From Darksidea phi (Eukaryota; Ascomycota; Dothideomycetes; Pleosporales; Lentitheciaceae): DNA of 64,000 bases. Below the pieces are notes generated by a model. That model was not told the origin of the DNA. It saw only the letters and a list, made by a program, of their open reading frames with translations, and did not search any database. The stretch lies in the NCBI GenBank assembly GCA_030770425.1, contig JASJFT010000245.1, positions 1 to 64,000 of the forward strand, in the 5' to 3' direction. Below are positions 1-10,847 of the stretch, one piece after another (the first letter of the stretch is position 1; every line of letters begins with the position of its first letter). The position numbers and the translations under genes were made by a program.

Positions 1-261
1 CTGTGTACAAACTCCTACTGTGTTTCGTGCGGACCTTCTGAAGAGACTCCCACTATGCAAATCCAAATCAAATAATACTACTCCTATTGCTTACCCCGCT
101 CCTTGGCAGCGGTTTGTCTCTCCGACAATGCATCGGCCATTTAGTGCTCCATTTACCACTCTATGCGGCTCAAGATATACTGTTTTGTTAGCGTCCAGGC
201 CTATCCATAAGATTGCCGGCGCTTGTTACATCTTCGTCGGTGGGTCATTTCGCACGAATCG

Positions 262-2517
262 ATGCACAATATGGCCAACGCCTTGCCTGACGACTCTCAA
301 CTTTGTGATGTATGCCAACATATCGACTTCGCCATCTTCTTTCGAAACGAAGGCGAAGAAGTGATTGAAAAGAAGGGCGCAATGAGCCTCAACTTAAAAG
401 ACGACGATATGCCCTTGGGTACGCGTATGGAGATTAGAAAAAAGGGTTCCTATTGTGCATTCTGCTCTCTGTCAGATACAGCCATCAACAACACCTATCT
501 TGGCTACAATGAAGATGCTAGCGTCGGTATCAAGAGATATTACATCGGCGATAACCGTGGCCCTGGTTCTACAAGTACCGAGCGAGTATATGGGATCCGC
601 CTTGTCGCACGGAAGGCAGGCTCAGTCGGCAACTATTTTGGCGATATCAAGCTTCTGGCGGAGGATGCCCCGAAGCTGAGCGTGTCACCTCTTTTTCATG
701 GCAGAGTATTGCAAGAGAAAGCTTTTGATATGTCAATGGCTATCAAATGGCTTAACATTTGTAGGACACGACATGGCAGTCTTTGTGATGTACCTGGCCG
801 ACATCCTGAAGAGAGAATTCCATCGCCGCAGCCTGTGGAGCTCCTCGCAATTGATCTGAACGACATGCGCGTCTGCAACATGCCATCCGGCTCCGAATTT
901 GCGGCACTCAGTTACTGCTGGCCGGCAACACCGAGTCTCGTCCTCAAGCGGTCCAATTATGCTGAACTCTCGGAGCCTGAATCTCTGACGCGCTACATGC
1001 ATCTTCTCCCACGAACGGTTCAAGACGCCATAAACTGTTCAAAAGAGCTTTTGTTTCGATATCTCTGGATTGACGCCCTTTGCATCATCCAAGATGACGA
1101 TGAACACAAGACAAAGCAGCTCCACCAAATGGACCGCGTTTACGGCGCCGCTATGCTCACAATAGTCTGCGCATATCCAGTTGCAAGTGGGACTAGCGAC
1201 CCTTGCAGTGGGCTACCAAGATACGGCAGACACATCCAACCCAGGCCACAGATCATCAAAAACATCCGAGGTCTGAGGTTGATGACTACAACCAAACCCG
1301 TCTACCAGGTTGTACAAGACACCCGTTGGGACACCCGTTGCTGGACTTTCCAAGAACAACATCTTTCGCGGCGAATCCTCTACTTTACACATGTCCAGGT
1401 ATACTTTCAATGTTCTTGCCGCGTATTCTGCGAGGACGTCGTGTGCGAAGATGCCCTGCTCACGGCATACCACGCTCCTGGTAGTACGCTGTGGAACCCG
1501 AAAGCACGGTACAGTGAAGTCGAGGATGAGTCTGGCTGGGGTGATTGGACGCTTAGTCGCGCACCTGCCAGTGGTAAAGGGAGAGAGACTCTTAGTTATG
1601 AGCAAGCGCTTACAGAGTACACGTACAGAGAAGTCTCCTTTCCGTCAGACTTCTTGAATGCTTTTGACGGAGTGATGACGGTTTTGGCTGATTCGATGGG
1701 GACGGACTTCTGGCAGGGACACCCGGAGAAGTACTTGGACCAGACGCTGCTCTGGCAGTTGACGGGTGCACTCCTTCGACGAAGGGTGCGGCCTACCCCA
1801 GGTGCTCCATCGTCTTCGAAGCTGCTTTTCCCGAGCTGGAGCTGGGCAGGGTGGGAGTCCGGGGTGAATTTGCACGGTTATATGCGGATCGATCAGCATC
1901 GCACCGAAGTTGAATGGTTTATTGTGAAGGATAATGGAGATTCTGCTCGGATCTATGTTGTTCAGAATGGTCCTGTGCACATTACTTATAGTAAGGACGG
2001 AAACAAGGACGTAGCGCCGCCATCGGCCAACTTTGACGACTTCCTACCTAACATCCTTCCTCGTTCACAAATCGACATTAACTCAAAAGAATGGCAAGAA
2101 GCCCGCACTTTGGCCTGCTACACAACGCACGCCTCCTTCTTGCTCGACGGCACACGGCACTCCCTAGGGCACGAAGATGTCTGGCCCATGTCCACCAATC
2201 TTGCTATTAAAGGCCCCCAAGGCTCCACCGCTGGCTGCATCCTAGTACCTCCTAGTCTCGCCGAAGAATGCGCGGAGACGCCCCAGATGTACGACTTCAT
2301 TTTGATCTCAAGGAGTCTAAGATCGAAGGCGCACCCGAGGCGTCAGTATTTTGACGAGAGTGCCTATGTAGCGAGGGATTGGTGTACGCTAAATGTTATG
2401 CTAGTAGTGAAGGCTAGCAGAGATGGACAGGAGGTTTGTAGGGTGGGTGTTGGGATTTTACACGAGGATGCTTGGGTAAGAGCCGGTCCTAGCGCAGTGA
2501 TGGCTCGGTTGGTTTAG
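262..2517 (+). CDS. HET-domain (heterokaryon incompatibility) protein
   Basis: Uninterrupted frame of 751 codons from the ATG at 262; the frame is open further 5' (to a TTG at 223) but 262 is the first ATG. The N-terminus has the LCDVCQHIDF Cys motif common at the start of HET proteins. The HET domain begins near residue 213 with FAALSYCWP, followed by YLWIDALCIIQDDDEHK and MDRVYGAAMLTIVCAYP, then the downstream block DTRWDTRCWTFQEQHLSRRILYF. These blocks are the family's signature. The long C-terminal half has a W-rich PSWSWAGWESG segment, also typical. HET proteins act in cytosolic self/non-self recognition and cell death between fused hyphae. The partner and ligand cannot be read from sequence. 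The class is clear; the specific allele function is unknown. Confidence 0.92.
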   Translation: MHNMANALPDDSQLCDVCQHIDFAIFFRNEGEEVIEKKGAMSLNLKDDDMPLGTRMEIRKKGSYCAFCSLSDTAINNTYLGYNEDASVGIKRYYIGDNRGPGSTSTERVYGIRLVARKAGSVGNYFGDIKLLAEDAPKLSVSPLFHGRVLQEKAFDMSMAIKWLNICRTRHGSLCDVPGRHPEERIPSPQPVELLAIDLNDMRVCNMPSGSEFAALSYCWPATPSLVLKRSNYAELSEPESLTRYMHLLPRTVQDAINCSKELLFRYLWIDALCIIQDDDEHKTKQLHQMDRVYGAAMLTIVCAYPVASGTSDPCSGLPRYGRHIQPRPQIIKNIRGLRLMTTTKPVYQVVQDTRWDTRCWTFQEQHLSRRILYFTHVQVYFQCSCRVFCEDVVCEDALLTAYHAPGSTLWNPKARYSEVEDESGWGDWTLSRAPASGKGRETLSYEQALTEYTYREVSFPSDFLNAFDGVMTVLADSMGTDFWQGHPEKYLDQTLLWQLTGALLRRRVRPTPGAPSSSKLLFPSWSWAGWESGVNLHGYMRIDQHRTEVEWFIVKDNGDSARIYVVQNGPVHITYSKDGNKDVAPPSANFDDFLPNILPRSQIDINSKEWQEARTLACYTTHASFLLDGTRHSLGHEDVWPMSTNLAIKGPQGSTAGCILVPPSLAEECAETPQMYDFILISRSLRSKAHPRRQYFDESAYVARDWCTLNVMLVVKASRDGQEVCRVGVGILHEDAWVRAGPSAVMARLV

Positions 2518-3268
2518 AAGTGCGCCGCGCTCATAACTGCTTCCTGCAACAAGACCACAGAGGCGTCTAACCAATTCTAGCCCACAAACATCGGAGTTCC
2601 GGGAAGGTGAGTCCGCGCAAGGGAGTTGCTGAGTGACCAGGCATGGATATTTTTAGTTGTCGTTGTGCATCAAATGGCCCTCGTGCCATGTCTTAGTCAC
2701 TCGGAATTCTCTAGCCCTCCTCCAAATAACCGCATCACAGCTTCGTGGGGTCGTAAGGCCTTAAGCGAACGTGCTTGTGTAGCGTTTGCAGCAGATGTGT
2801 AGTAGTATTGTTTCTAATTCCGCAGGTGGGACGCATTCACCTCCTGATCAATGCGTGGTGACAAGGATCTGCGCATGACTCGCTCGACAAACAGATCTAC
2901 AGCCTTAGAACTTAGGTTTCGAAACCTTAGAACTAAGGTGCGAATAAGCTTTTCATCCCTGGTGATAAACACATCTATTGATACTGGCAACTCCAACCCA
3001 TCACGCGATGTAAACCGTTCTCCTGTGGCAAGTGGACGTAAAATTCTACAGTAAAGTGTACAACATTAAAACGGGGGAAATAGTAGCTACATGTACATTC
3101 TACTTCATTCAAAATTCTTCTACAGGTCAAACTAAGGACTATATACAATTTGAACATCAACCGGGACGGGGGGATCGTCCAAAATTCGTTTTCAGCCGCG
3201 TTCGAAGAAAGCCAAACCATTGTAGCGATTCGACGCTTGAATGTTCAAGATGCTCTGCGTTGGAGCAT
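2518..3268. other. intergenic, no gene seen
   Basis: Convergent intergenic space between the HET gene and the repeat-protein gene. It contains a perfect 14-bp palindrome, AGGTTTCGAAACCT, at 2914-2927, bracketed by two copies of CCTTAGAAC. Nothing else is recognisable. Confidence 0.6.
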
Positions 3269-4505
3269 TTACTGGGTAGCGCCAACGCCAGCGGCACCTG
3301 CACCTGCACCTGCACCTGCACCTGCGCCAGCCTGTTGACCCTGAGCCTGTTGACCCTGAGCCTGAGCCTGTTGACCCTGAGCCTGAGCCTGTTGACCCTG
3401 ACCCTGAGCTTGTTGACCCTGACCCTGAGCCTGTTGGCCCTGAGCTTGTTGTCCTTGACCCTGAGCTTGTTGTCCCTGAGCCTGTTGTCCCTGAGCCTGT
3501 TGCCCCTGAGCCTGTTGCCCCTGAGCTTGTTGACCCTGACCCTGTTGTTGACCCTGAGCAGCGCCTGTTCCTTGAATTAGCTACGTTCTCAATGGGTATG
3601 GTGACAAGAAACGCACCAGCAGCAGCACCTCCTTGTGCGCCGTTCACAAGCCCATCACCAGTTCCAGCAGCGAGCGCATTGGCAGCATCGAAGGCAGCCT
3701 GAGGAGTTCCGGGAGTCTGGCCGGGTAGCGTGGGACCCTGAGACTGGACACCACCTATAACACCAGTCTGGTCGCAAACATCGGGACGGACCGCCTGGCC
3801 AGGCTGTCCTGTAGAGGCCATATAGGCGTCAATGTTGGGAAGCACTAGAAGAAAATTAGCTAAGTTGATCTCCAGAAAGCAATATAGAGAAGGAGTCATA
3901 CCATTGGTGCAGCGGTTCTGGTTGATCAGGTCAATGTTAGCAACCGCAGCGCGGCCCTGGACTGACATGAGCTGGAGCTTGTCGACAACATCCTGGAAAG
4001 CACCGCCAGTAGCGAGGGTGCTATTGGCAGCGATAACGTTGGGGTCGGTGCCGGTCGCTTGGTCAATAATTGCTTTGTGGTTAAGCTCGTCGACCTCGGC
4101 GTTGAAGGCGACGGTTGCGGCTTGCTTAAAAGCAACGTTGTTCTGGATGCTGGCGCCGGTGTTGAGGAAGTTGGACACCATCGAAGTATCAGCCATCCAG
4201 TTCGACACGGCAGTCGCGAGGTCGGCAGCGGTAGGAGTTTGGCCGTTTGCGGCGCCTGCACCCTGCTGGGGAGAGTTCACAGCGCCGCTCGAACCCGCTG
4301 GGACGGCCTGGCCTGGGACCTGCCCAGTGCCCTGCTGGCCGGCGGCGGCCTGACCAGCGCCCACCTGACCAGCGCCCGCCTGCGTTCCCGCAGCGCCTGC
4401 GCCGGGTTGAGTGGCTCCGGTATTAGGATTAGTCTGACCCTGCTGGGGCATAGGAGCAGCAAAAGCCGCGGAAGAGAGGATGGAAGCGATAATGATGTAC
4501 TTCAT
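3269..4505 (-). CDS. secreted Gln/Ala-repeat protein of unknown function (3 exons)
   Basis: Exons 4505-3902, 3844-3617 and 3564-3269 give 375 aa. Intron 1 (3845-3901, 57 nt, GTATGA...TAG) is in frame and hidden in an open frame. Intron 2 (3565-3616, 52 nt, donor GTGCGT, branch GCTAAT, acceptor ACAG) moves translation into the frame that encodes repeats of AQGQQ and a GAGAGAGAG...GATQ end. The unspliced frame instead reads GSGST repeats then CRCRCRWRW, which looks like a shadow. A clear signal peptide is present (MKYIIIASILSSAAFA), then a Gly/Ala/Gln linker (residues about 20-75) and a helical mid domain (about 80-220) with AFNAEVDELNHKA, weakly ferritin-like. Gln/Ala/Gly-rich segments therefore flank a folded core at both ends. 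Function is unknown; a wall or extracellular role is inference. Confidence 0.8.
3290..3562 (-). repeat. coding tandem repeat (AQGQQ units and Gly-Ala tract)
   Basis: Degenerate 15-nt unit (on the + strand CCTGAGCCTGTTGAC and variants) repeated roughly 15 times, followed at 3290-3322 by a GCACCT hexamer run. In the spliced frame this encodes AQGQQ units and alternating Gly-Ala. Such arrays change length by slippage, so copy number probably varies between strains (inference). Confidence 0.85.
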
Positions 4506-5794
4506 CTTGAAAGACTATTGGACGGTAAAAGATATGTATATACGAAAAGAAAATCTGAAGTAAAGGACAGAGTGAATTAAGTGGAATGGAAGTCAAGTAA
4601 GCTGGTGAGTGAATCGGGGCCTGCCTATTGAAGAAGTTTGGGCGCTGCTGCTCATACTTATAGTACTCCAAACCGGGGCCAGAGATATCGCTTGCTTTCC
4701 TGCGACTGCACTGAAGACGGCACCAGACCGTCGGGCTGGGGGCATTCCTGCAGCGCAGTGAAAGGTAATATCTTGGCAGCTGTCTTTGTGTGAGAATTGT
4801 CAGTTGTTATTCGGTGCTCTCACATCTGGTGAGCTGGGGATGTGCCTCCTTGCAGTGGTTCGCCTGAAAATCATGCAGAGAAACAGAGCCAAGCCATCTT
4901 GAAGCGGTCAGGAGTTGGCCTCTGATGTTTTGCAGCCGTATGAGAGGCGTTTCGCGAAAAGGCTTGGCAGAAGGCTTGTTGACAACCACTAGAAATCTTG
5001 TCACGCTCTTAGTACCAATGCTAGTCTAGCGAAGAATACCAAAATAATTTTCAAGCAAGTGCCAAACGTCGCTCCACGCTCCTGGTAAACTTGTTACGAA
5101 GGCGCAGCATTAGCGAGGCTGTTCTCACTGAATGCTTTTAGTCATTGCTCGTCGCCTGTCAATGTTCGAAACATCACCTCGTCGCTTACGATCGCTAGTA
5201 CTGTGCACAGCTCTACAGCTCTACAGCTCTATGATCGCGTATAAGGTGTGGCTATAGCACCTCTACTGTGTACAGTGATATTGTGATCTGGTAGTCCTCT
5301 ACGCAGATGGCACGAAGAAGGCGAAGAAACCGGAACGGGAAACGACGAAACAGAAGATGTTTGGCTAAGTCGAGTTGCCTTGTCGGTCAGTGCTCGAAGA
5401 GATCACAAGCCATAACCTAGAATGGCCGGTATCATCATTTGATCTGCGACGCTTGGACGATCTCCACAGTCATGCTGACGAAAACGGCGCATCTTTGATC
5501 GTTACAGCAGTGGCCATTAGCGAATCGGAGAATTGCATTATCCATATGGTTGTACGCCGAGTGCTAACGGTCTGGCGCTTGTCGCCGGATCGCTATTTCT
5601 CTCAATGTTTATGCGGATAGGTAGCAGCAATGCACGTAACGTCCATTCCATGACACCGACCAAGACGCCCAGACGTTGATTGTATTGCAGGGTGTTTATT
5701 TAGTCTCTGGCAGTGTTCGAATAGCCTCGTCCTGGTCCCCGGTCTCCGCCATCGGGACTTCGGCATCCGCGACACGCTCTTCTGGCCACCCACG
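4506..5794. other. intergenic, upstream of repeat-protein gene; no gene seen
   Basis: 1.3 kb holding the promoter of the leftward secreted protein and the 3' flank of the acetyltransferase. A short tandem of CTCTACAG occurs near 5211-5233. Frames here lack coherent protein character. Confidence 0.5.
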
Positions 5795-6492
5795 CTATTC
5801 GGTGTCATTGGTCGGATCCATGGCAGTATCGATTTTCCTGATGACTTTTGCCGGGTTTCCTGCTACGACCGTGAAGTCGGGCACGTTTCTTGTAACCACA
5901 CTGCCTGCTCCAACTACGCTGCCTTTGCCGATACTTACACCGGGGAGGATAACGACGTTGCCTCCGATCCAGCAATCCTCTCCAATGTGAATCTCCTTGC
6001 CTAGCTCTGGCCCTCGGGTACCCTGGCGTATCGTAGGATCTAGTGGATGCGTTCCGGAGAAGAATGAAACATTCGGACCAACAAGCGTGCGGCTACCGAT
6101 GCTGATGAGGCACGTGTCAATAAAAACGGCGTGAAAGTTGATAAACACGTTCTTTCCGAGCTTTACATTGAAGCCGTAGTCCACATTCACTGGGGACATA
6201 ATCCATGGATCATCGTCGAATAGATCATCATCCTCCTCTGGTGTAGCACCCGGAGGTGGAAGTGGCGTCTCGTCGCGAAGGATACTGGTGATCGTAAGGG
6301 CTGGGGAGCGGACATTCAAAGACGCACGTACTCCCGGAACAACTCAATCAATTTGCGCCGAGGTACGTCACCAGCGTTGTTGTAGCGTGCACACGCATGT
6401 CTACAACGAGCCCTGTCCGCGACGAGTTCAGGGGTAAAGGCGTAGTACAGTTCGCCTCGGAGCATTTTTTGTTTATTCTCGGATAGCTCCAT
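5795..6492 (-). CDS. maltose/galactoside O-acetyltransferase-type protein (LbH fold)
   Basis: Two exons, 6492-6332 and 6284-5795, give 216 aa. The 47-nt intron 6285-6331 (GTACGT...CCAG) joins KLIELFR to DILRDETPLPP. The frame is open 5' to a GTG at 6504, but 6492 is the first ATG. The N-terminal maltose-acetyltransferase motif is intact (ENKQKMLRGELYYAFTPEL). The left-handed beta-helix follows, with hexapeptide repeats, the catalytic-type His in FSGTHPLDP, and a C-terminal IGEDCWIGGNVVILPGVSIG/GAGSVVTRNVP. The family transfers acetyl from acetyl-CoA to sugar hydroxyls in the cytosol; the natural acceptor in fungi is not known. An acidic DDDLFDDDPW insert lies in the middle. Confidence 0.92.
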
Positions 6493-6840
6493 GTTGGACG
6501 ACACGGGTGAATGGCAATATAAGTGTAATCAAAAGGCTAACAAATCGAGTGACTGGAAGAGGATTGAAAGATGTGAGCCGCAATGTGGGGACTGAACATG
6601 ATCCCACGCTAATGTCGAAGCAGCCTAGTTTCGGAGACAGTTCGGTGCCAATCTTTTTCCGGCTGTGATTTCATTGTCCGCGAACGACACGCGCTCAAAG
6701 AACACGGTATTGTCTTCTTGTTCACAACTCTCTGCAGCACTGCGCTTCATGCGTATTCTGTTTCATTTAATGTCATGTTGTAGCACTCCACCCTCTCTCA
6801 TTCGCTCCTTGTAGCAGATTTCGCCTTAACGTCCGCGACA
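6493..6840. promoter_or_regulatory. divergent promoter, acetyltransferase / STE14
   Basis: 348 bp between two start codons facing away from each other. No clear TATA box. Co-regulation is possible but the two functions are unrelated, so this may be simple compaction. Confidence 0.5.
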
Positions 6841-7747
6841 ATGGCCAGCCACGGCGGCACGCCTGCCTCTGCGCACCCGGAGATATCGTTCCCCGTAAAC
6901 CGGCCGATCGAGAAGGGGGAATGGACGCCCGAGTTGGATGCTAAATTGCGAGCAGAAGAGGCTGCCAACATACAAATCAAGAAAGCTAATGCTCTCCCAC
7001 GGGCTTTCTTTCCTGGCGGAGACCGCTCGCTCGCTGGTATCGCTATACGTGGCTTCCTCCTGGGAGTTTGCGGTTCTATCAGCTTCACACTCTGTGTAGT
7101 ACTTGCCTGCTATGAGAGCCGCCTTTGGCGGCCCTGCTTCTTTGTGGGAACTCTCTGCGTCTTCCACTTCCTCGAATTCTACATTACGGCCGCATACAAT
7201 ACCCCGCTCGCATACATATCCTCTTTTCTTCTCACGAACGGAGATCGCTACCGACAAGCTCATACTATGGCCTTGATCGAGACTGTCATTACCTCATACT
7301 TCTTTCCTGCTTGGCAAGGGCGCGTCAATCCGCCGTCGATAATTGCGCTAGGGGTGATAATGATTGTTGTTGGGCAGACTGTTCGGAGCGTTGCTATGAA
7401 GCAAGCAGGGACGAATTTCAATCATCAGGTACAGTCTAAAAAGAATGAAGGACATGAGCTGGTCACTACGGGCCTGTACTCTCGATTCCGCCACCCGTCG
7501 TATTTTGGCTTCTTCTGGTGGGGCCTTGGAACTCAGGTTGTTCTTGGAAATACTGTTAGCTTTATCGCATATGCCGGTGTCTTGTGGTACTTTTTCAATA
7601 CCCGGATCACGCGTACGTCTTTCGACCTAACAGGGGTGACTGTTGTGCTGACTATTTGCAGACGAAGAGAATCATTTGATCGATTTCTTCGGTGATGATT
7701 ACAAGGCATACAGAGCGCGAACTCGAGTTTGGATACCCTTCATCTAA
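6841..7747 (+). CDS. STE14: protein-S-isoprenylcysteine O-methyltransferase
   Basis: Two exons, 6841-7612 and 7662-7747, give 285 aa. The 49-nt intron (GTACGT, branch CCTAAC, TTGCAG) restores the canonical tail HEENHLIDFFGDDYKAYRARTRVWIPFI. The protein has several hydrophobic helices and the ICMT signature GHELVTTGLYSRFRHPSYFG with FFWWGLGTQVVLGN. It methylates the prenylated C-terminal Cys of CAAX proteins (Ras/Rho GTPases, a-factor-like pheromones) in the ER membrane using SAM. The RHPSY and EE...R residues that bind SAM and substrate are present, so it should be active. Confidence 0.97.
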
Positions 7748-8768
7748 TGCGTTCATCATTTGCACTCCAAGGAGTCGAGGACGCCTCACAGGCTACCAGA
7801 GTCGACGGATGGGTCACATTCTAGGCTTTCAAGTAACATATATCATCTAGACTTTACTGTTATCCTCGATGCACCTTTCTTCGCCTACCTTGGTTCAGTT
7901 ACTTCCTTTATCTATTCAGACATAGAATAACGCCTTACGAGAACGAAGCAATTGTCCTAAGCCCACGCCTCCTTTGTCAGTCTACAGAAGAGCTATGACC
8001 AGCGTCATCTACGTACGAGAGTACAATTCTTACCTAGGCGTCAATGTTCTTTACGCTTGCAGTCCTTCTCCGCTGGTCCTGACCACGTCTTTCTCGGCAA
8101 TTTCCATCTCTCGCACTATATTCTCGCCACTCACCTATATCATCGCAAAAGCGCTTGCGTAACGACTTAAACACAACGCCACGCTTACCCCCAGGGGACG
8201 TAAATCATCGCATACCAAGTCTGCCAGCCTTGAAGATATCGCTTCTAAGCTTATACAAGCTATAATAGCCTTACCCCGACGCACCCGAAAATCGCGCTCA
8301 AGTCCCTCATCAGCTTCACAATAATGCCCAAGATGCGCTATATCGGTATCTTGCCATATCTTGCCATAATCAAGGATCCGCAAAGAAGCAGTTCCAAACA
8401 CTGCTCAAGGGTAAGGGTCTGGCAGAGGTGGTGAGAAGCGCAAAGTCGATGCTGGATCACGTGCAACTGGGAGATGCAAGCTCGGTGCCATCAGTACGAG
8501 AAAAGTCTTTGGTTTGTGATGGGAGTTTTTCAAGTGATAGAAAGGAAGCCGCATTTTAGGTTTGTACGTAGAATCTCCGTTTCCAATACGCCTGTTTTTC
8601 TTAAAGGATTGTCTCCTGATATCGCTTCCTCCGTGATGTTCCGAACCTCCCTTTTGTTGAAAGCTGTGAAATGTATGAAAGTAAGCTGAGATGGCGAGGT
8701 TGAGAGACCTGTGAACGCGTTGTAAATCACTCCTCAGGGTCACTTTCATCTGCATCGTCGGCCGTCCT
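7748..8768. other. intergenic, no gene seen
   Basis: About 1 kb between the STE14 3' end and the pseudogene 3' end (convergent). Only a short direct repeat, TCTTGCCATA, occurs twice near 8350. Confidence 0.45.
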
Positions 8769-9682
8769 CTATGCTTCCTCCTTAAGCTCCCACTTCTCGA
8801 CGATCGTCCCCATACCCGGCTTCGGCTCCTCCCTGTATGCGTCCTCCTTGGCCAAGGTTTGTCCAACCAGTAAGTCTTTAATGAATTTACATACCCAAGG
8901 CGAGCTCATCTGGTTGAACCACGCCTCCCCATAAGGCTTCCACTTGAGGATATATAGGTTCACAACGAAGCGTCGGAATTCCCATAAACTACTGTTATTG
9001 TAAGATGTCTTCCATAGGTACACAATAGCCGATTTACCGGGGAGTCGGTCATACTCTTCCACATCCCTTGCGATCTGTGCAGTGACAGTGTTGCGAAAGT
9101 TGTGATCTTGACCTTATGGCCGATAGCCCAGGCCTTGGCCAACTCGATGATGTGTTCGTCAAAGTCCGCGTTGACTTCCCCATCCGTTGTATTTAGCTGA
9201 GGAAGATCCCCGCTCCCATAATTACACTGCACCTAGCAATCGAATCCCTCAGAATCCAAGTCCTTGACCACAACCTTCTCTATCTTAGACTCTTAGGCCC
9301 ATACAGTTCGGCACATGGGACACGTTGTGTTCTTGCGGAGTCATTTGTCAATGCAGTTCTTGTGAATGTTCTGTCCGCGGCTCTTGCAGTATGCGATGTT
9401 GTCTAAGTTGGGATTGAGGTCTTGGTGGCAGACAGAGCAGAGACCCTGGACAGGCTTGCAGTTCTGTTGTAGAAGGGACTTGAAGAAGGAGGAGTTTGTA
9501 CAAAGGAGGTCTTCATGGACTTGGGTTGGGTCTTTCTTTGCACCGAAGAAGACGGTAGTGATGCGACGGCCGAGTCTTGGGGCTATGGTTAGGTTTAGAT
9601 TGTCTGAAAAAGGCCTAATGGCTCACCTTTAGGGCTTCTTCGCTACATGACGACGCTTGGAGATTCTCATTTTATAGGTCAT
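8769..9682 (-). pseudogene. broken BTB/POZ protein with an embedded RING-like finger
   Basis: Reading leftward from ATG 9682 and past a probable intron (GTGAGC...CCATAG), the translation shows a BTB N-half (RRITTVFFGAKKDPTQVHED, LLCTNSSFFKSLLQ), a zinc finger (CSVCHQDL...YC...HKNC...CPMC, RING-like C3HC spacing), and a BTB C-half (DFDEHIIELAKAWAIGHKVK). The frame is broken by stops at 9629-9631 (TAA), 9342-9344 (TGA where Trp is expected, IDK-stop-LRKN) and 9233-9235 (TAG), plus frameshifts near 9297-9300 and near 9097. The tail up to ...KWELKEEA at 8769 is still well conserved in style, so decay looks recent. Intact relatives would be ubiquitin-ligase adaptor-like proteins. Confidence 0.8.
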
Positions 9683-10847
9683 TTTTTGGAGTCGTATGTC
9701 TGAGTACGAGGCGGGCGAATAAAAGGCTGTAAATAGCGGGAACAGAGGGCTAAAGAAAGGTATAGTGCAAGTTACTGATGAGCATTATGACTTTATACAA
9801 TAACGGTAGAGGAGACCTAACTTCAAGCCATGTCTAAAGTCATCTGAAGGTGAAGTGATAGCTAGCAAAAGGTGAAACGTCACGCCGACGTGAGAGAAGA
9901 AAGAGGTGAGAAACTCTACAGTCAGCCCAAGACGACGAGAACGTGAGGGAGTCGCGTAATAATAAGGCTCTATATATTGAACCCGTGAGACTCCGCATAG
10001 TTCAGTGCAGTGGTTCTAATCGGCGATCTCGGAAATGCCAGGAAAACGCGTTAAAATACCAAGCACTGTTGTAGAAAATTGCTCTGCGAAACATTATCCT
10101 GGCACGATCCTGGCATTTCGGGTGAACAATCTCTACCCTTCTCTCCCTCATAGCAGAAAACCCCCGTAGCGTCAAGCATAGAACCACACAACCTCAGTCG
10201 ATTAGTCTCCTTGCGAAGGCAAGCCACACCGAGCTCACGTATCTCGACCCAAGTGTTTGTTTGAAAGGAGGCGCGATGCACGCTGAAGATAGGATGCGAA
10301 TCGGTTTTGAGTAATTGAAGTTAGCTTGAGTTTCACACTCGACGGGAGGAAAGGTCGAGAGTGAAGGTGCTGCATAGAGAGAGCACATCTGCGAGGTTGA
10401 CCGTCCGGGCAAGTGTCTGTGTAGAGGCAGTCTGAGGTGGCCTTCTTCACTGCAAAGCCTATCCCCAAAATGTCCATTGTGATCATGCCTCGAGAGATAC
10501 ATGCGTGTATGGATTCGAAGCGAGATAGATGAAGGTATGAGTGAGTTTGTGCAAGATAACCATAGAAAATGAGAATTTTGCCTAAAGAAAGATCTGGACA
10601 AGGGTGGTTGATTCCTTGGGTTTGGTCCCGATTTGGACGCAGACTAGCTAAGCTTTACGAGGATTGTCGCCTCGCCCGATGAGTCTCTACGGACCTTAGT
10701 GGCTGGCATCACTTATTGCTGTCATGAGAATGTTTAAGGGTGTTGTGATTGCTCGGCGATATGTGGAGACCGCCCGCGTTTGGATCGAGTGTTTGATGAC
10801 CATCAAGTACCGCCTCGTGGTGCATTTACAGGTTCAGCGGTGATACC
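9683..10847. other. intergenic, no gene seen
   Basis: About 1.2 kb. Short open frames on the minus strand at 10194-10601 have no recognisable motif or signal peptide and overlap each other in different frames. Treated as non-coding. Confidence 0.45.

Noticed and set aside
3192..3564. Ser/Gly/Thr-repeat C-terminus ending in Cys/Arg/Trp repeats
   Set aside because: Shadow of the AQGQQ frame; a consensus intron at 3565-3616 puts translation in the other frame.
3032..3580. Plus-strand Leu/Ser/Thr-rich ORF
   Set aside because: Antisense shadow of the tandem repeat in the minus-strand gene.
9342..9344. TGA in the BTB/RING gene as a RIP product
   Set aside because: TGG to TGA here would be a C to T before C on the other strand, not the CpA context.
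10194..10601. Minus-strand ORF with His/Ser/Cys-rich product
   Set aside because: Overlaps another frame of similar length, no signal peptide, no domain, no splice support.
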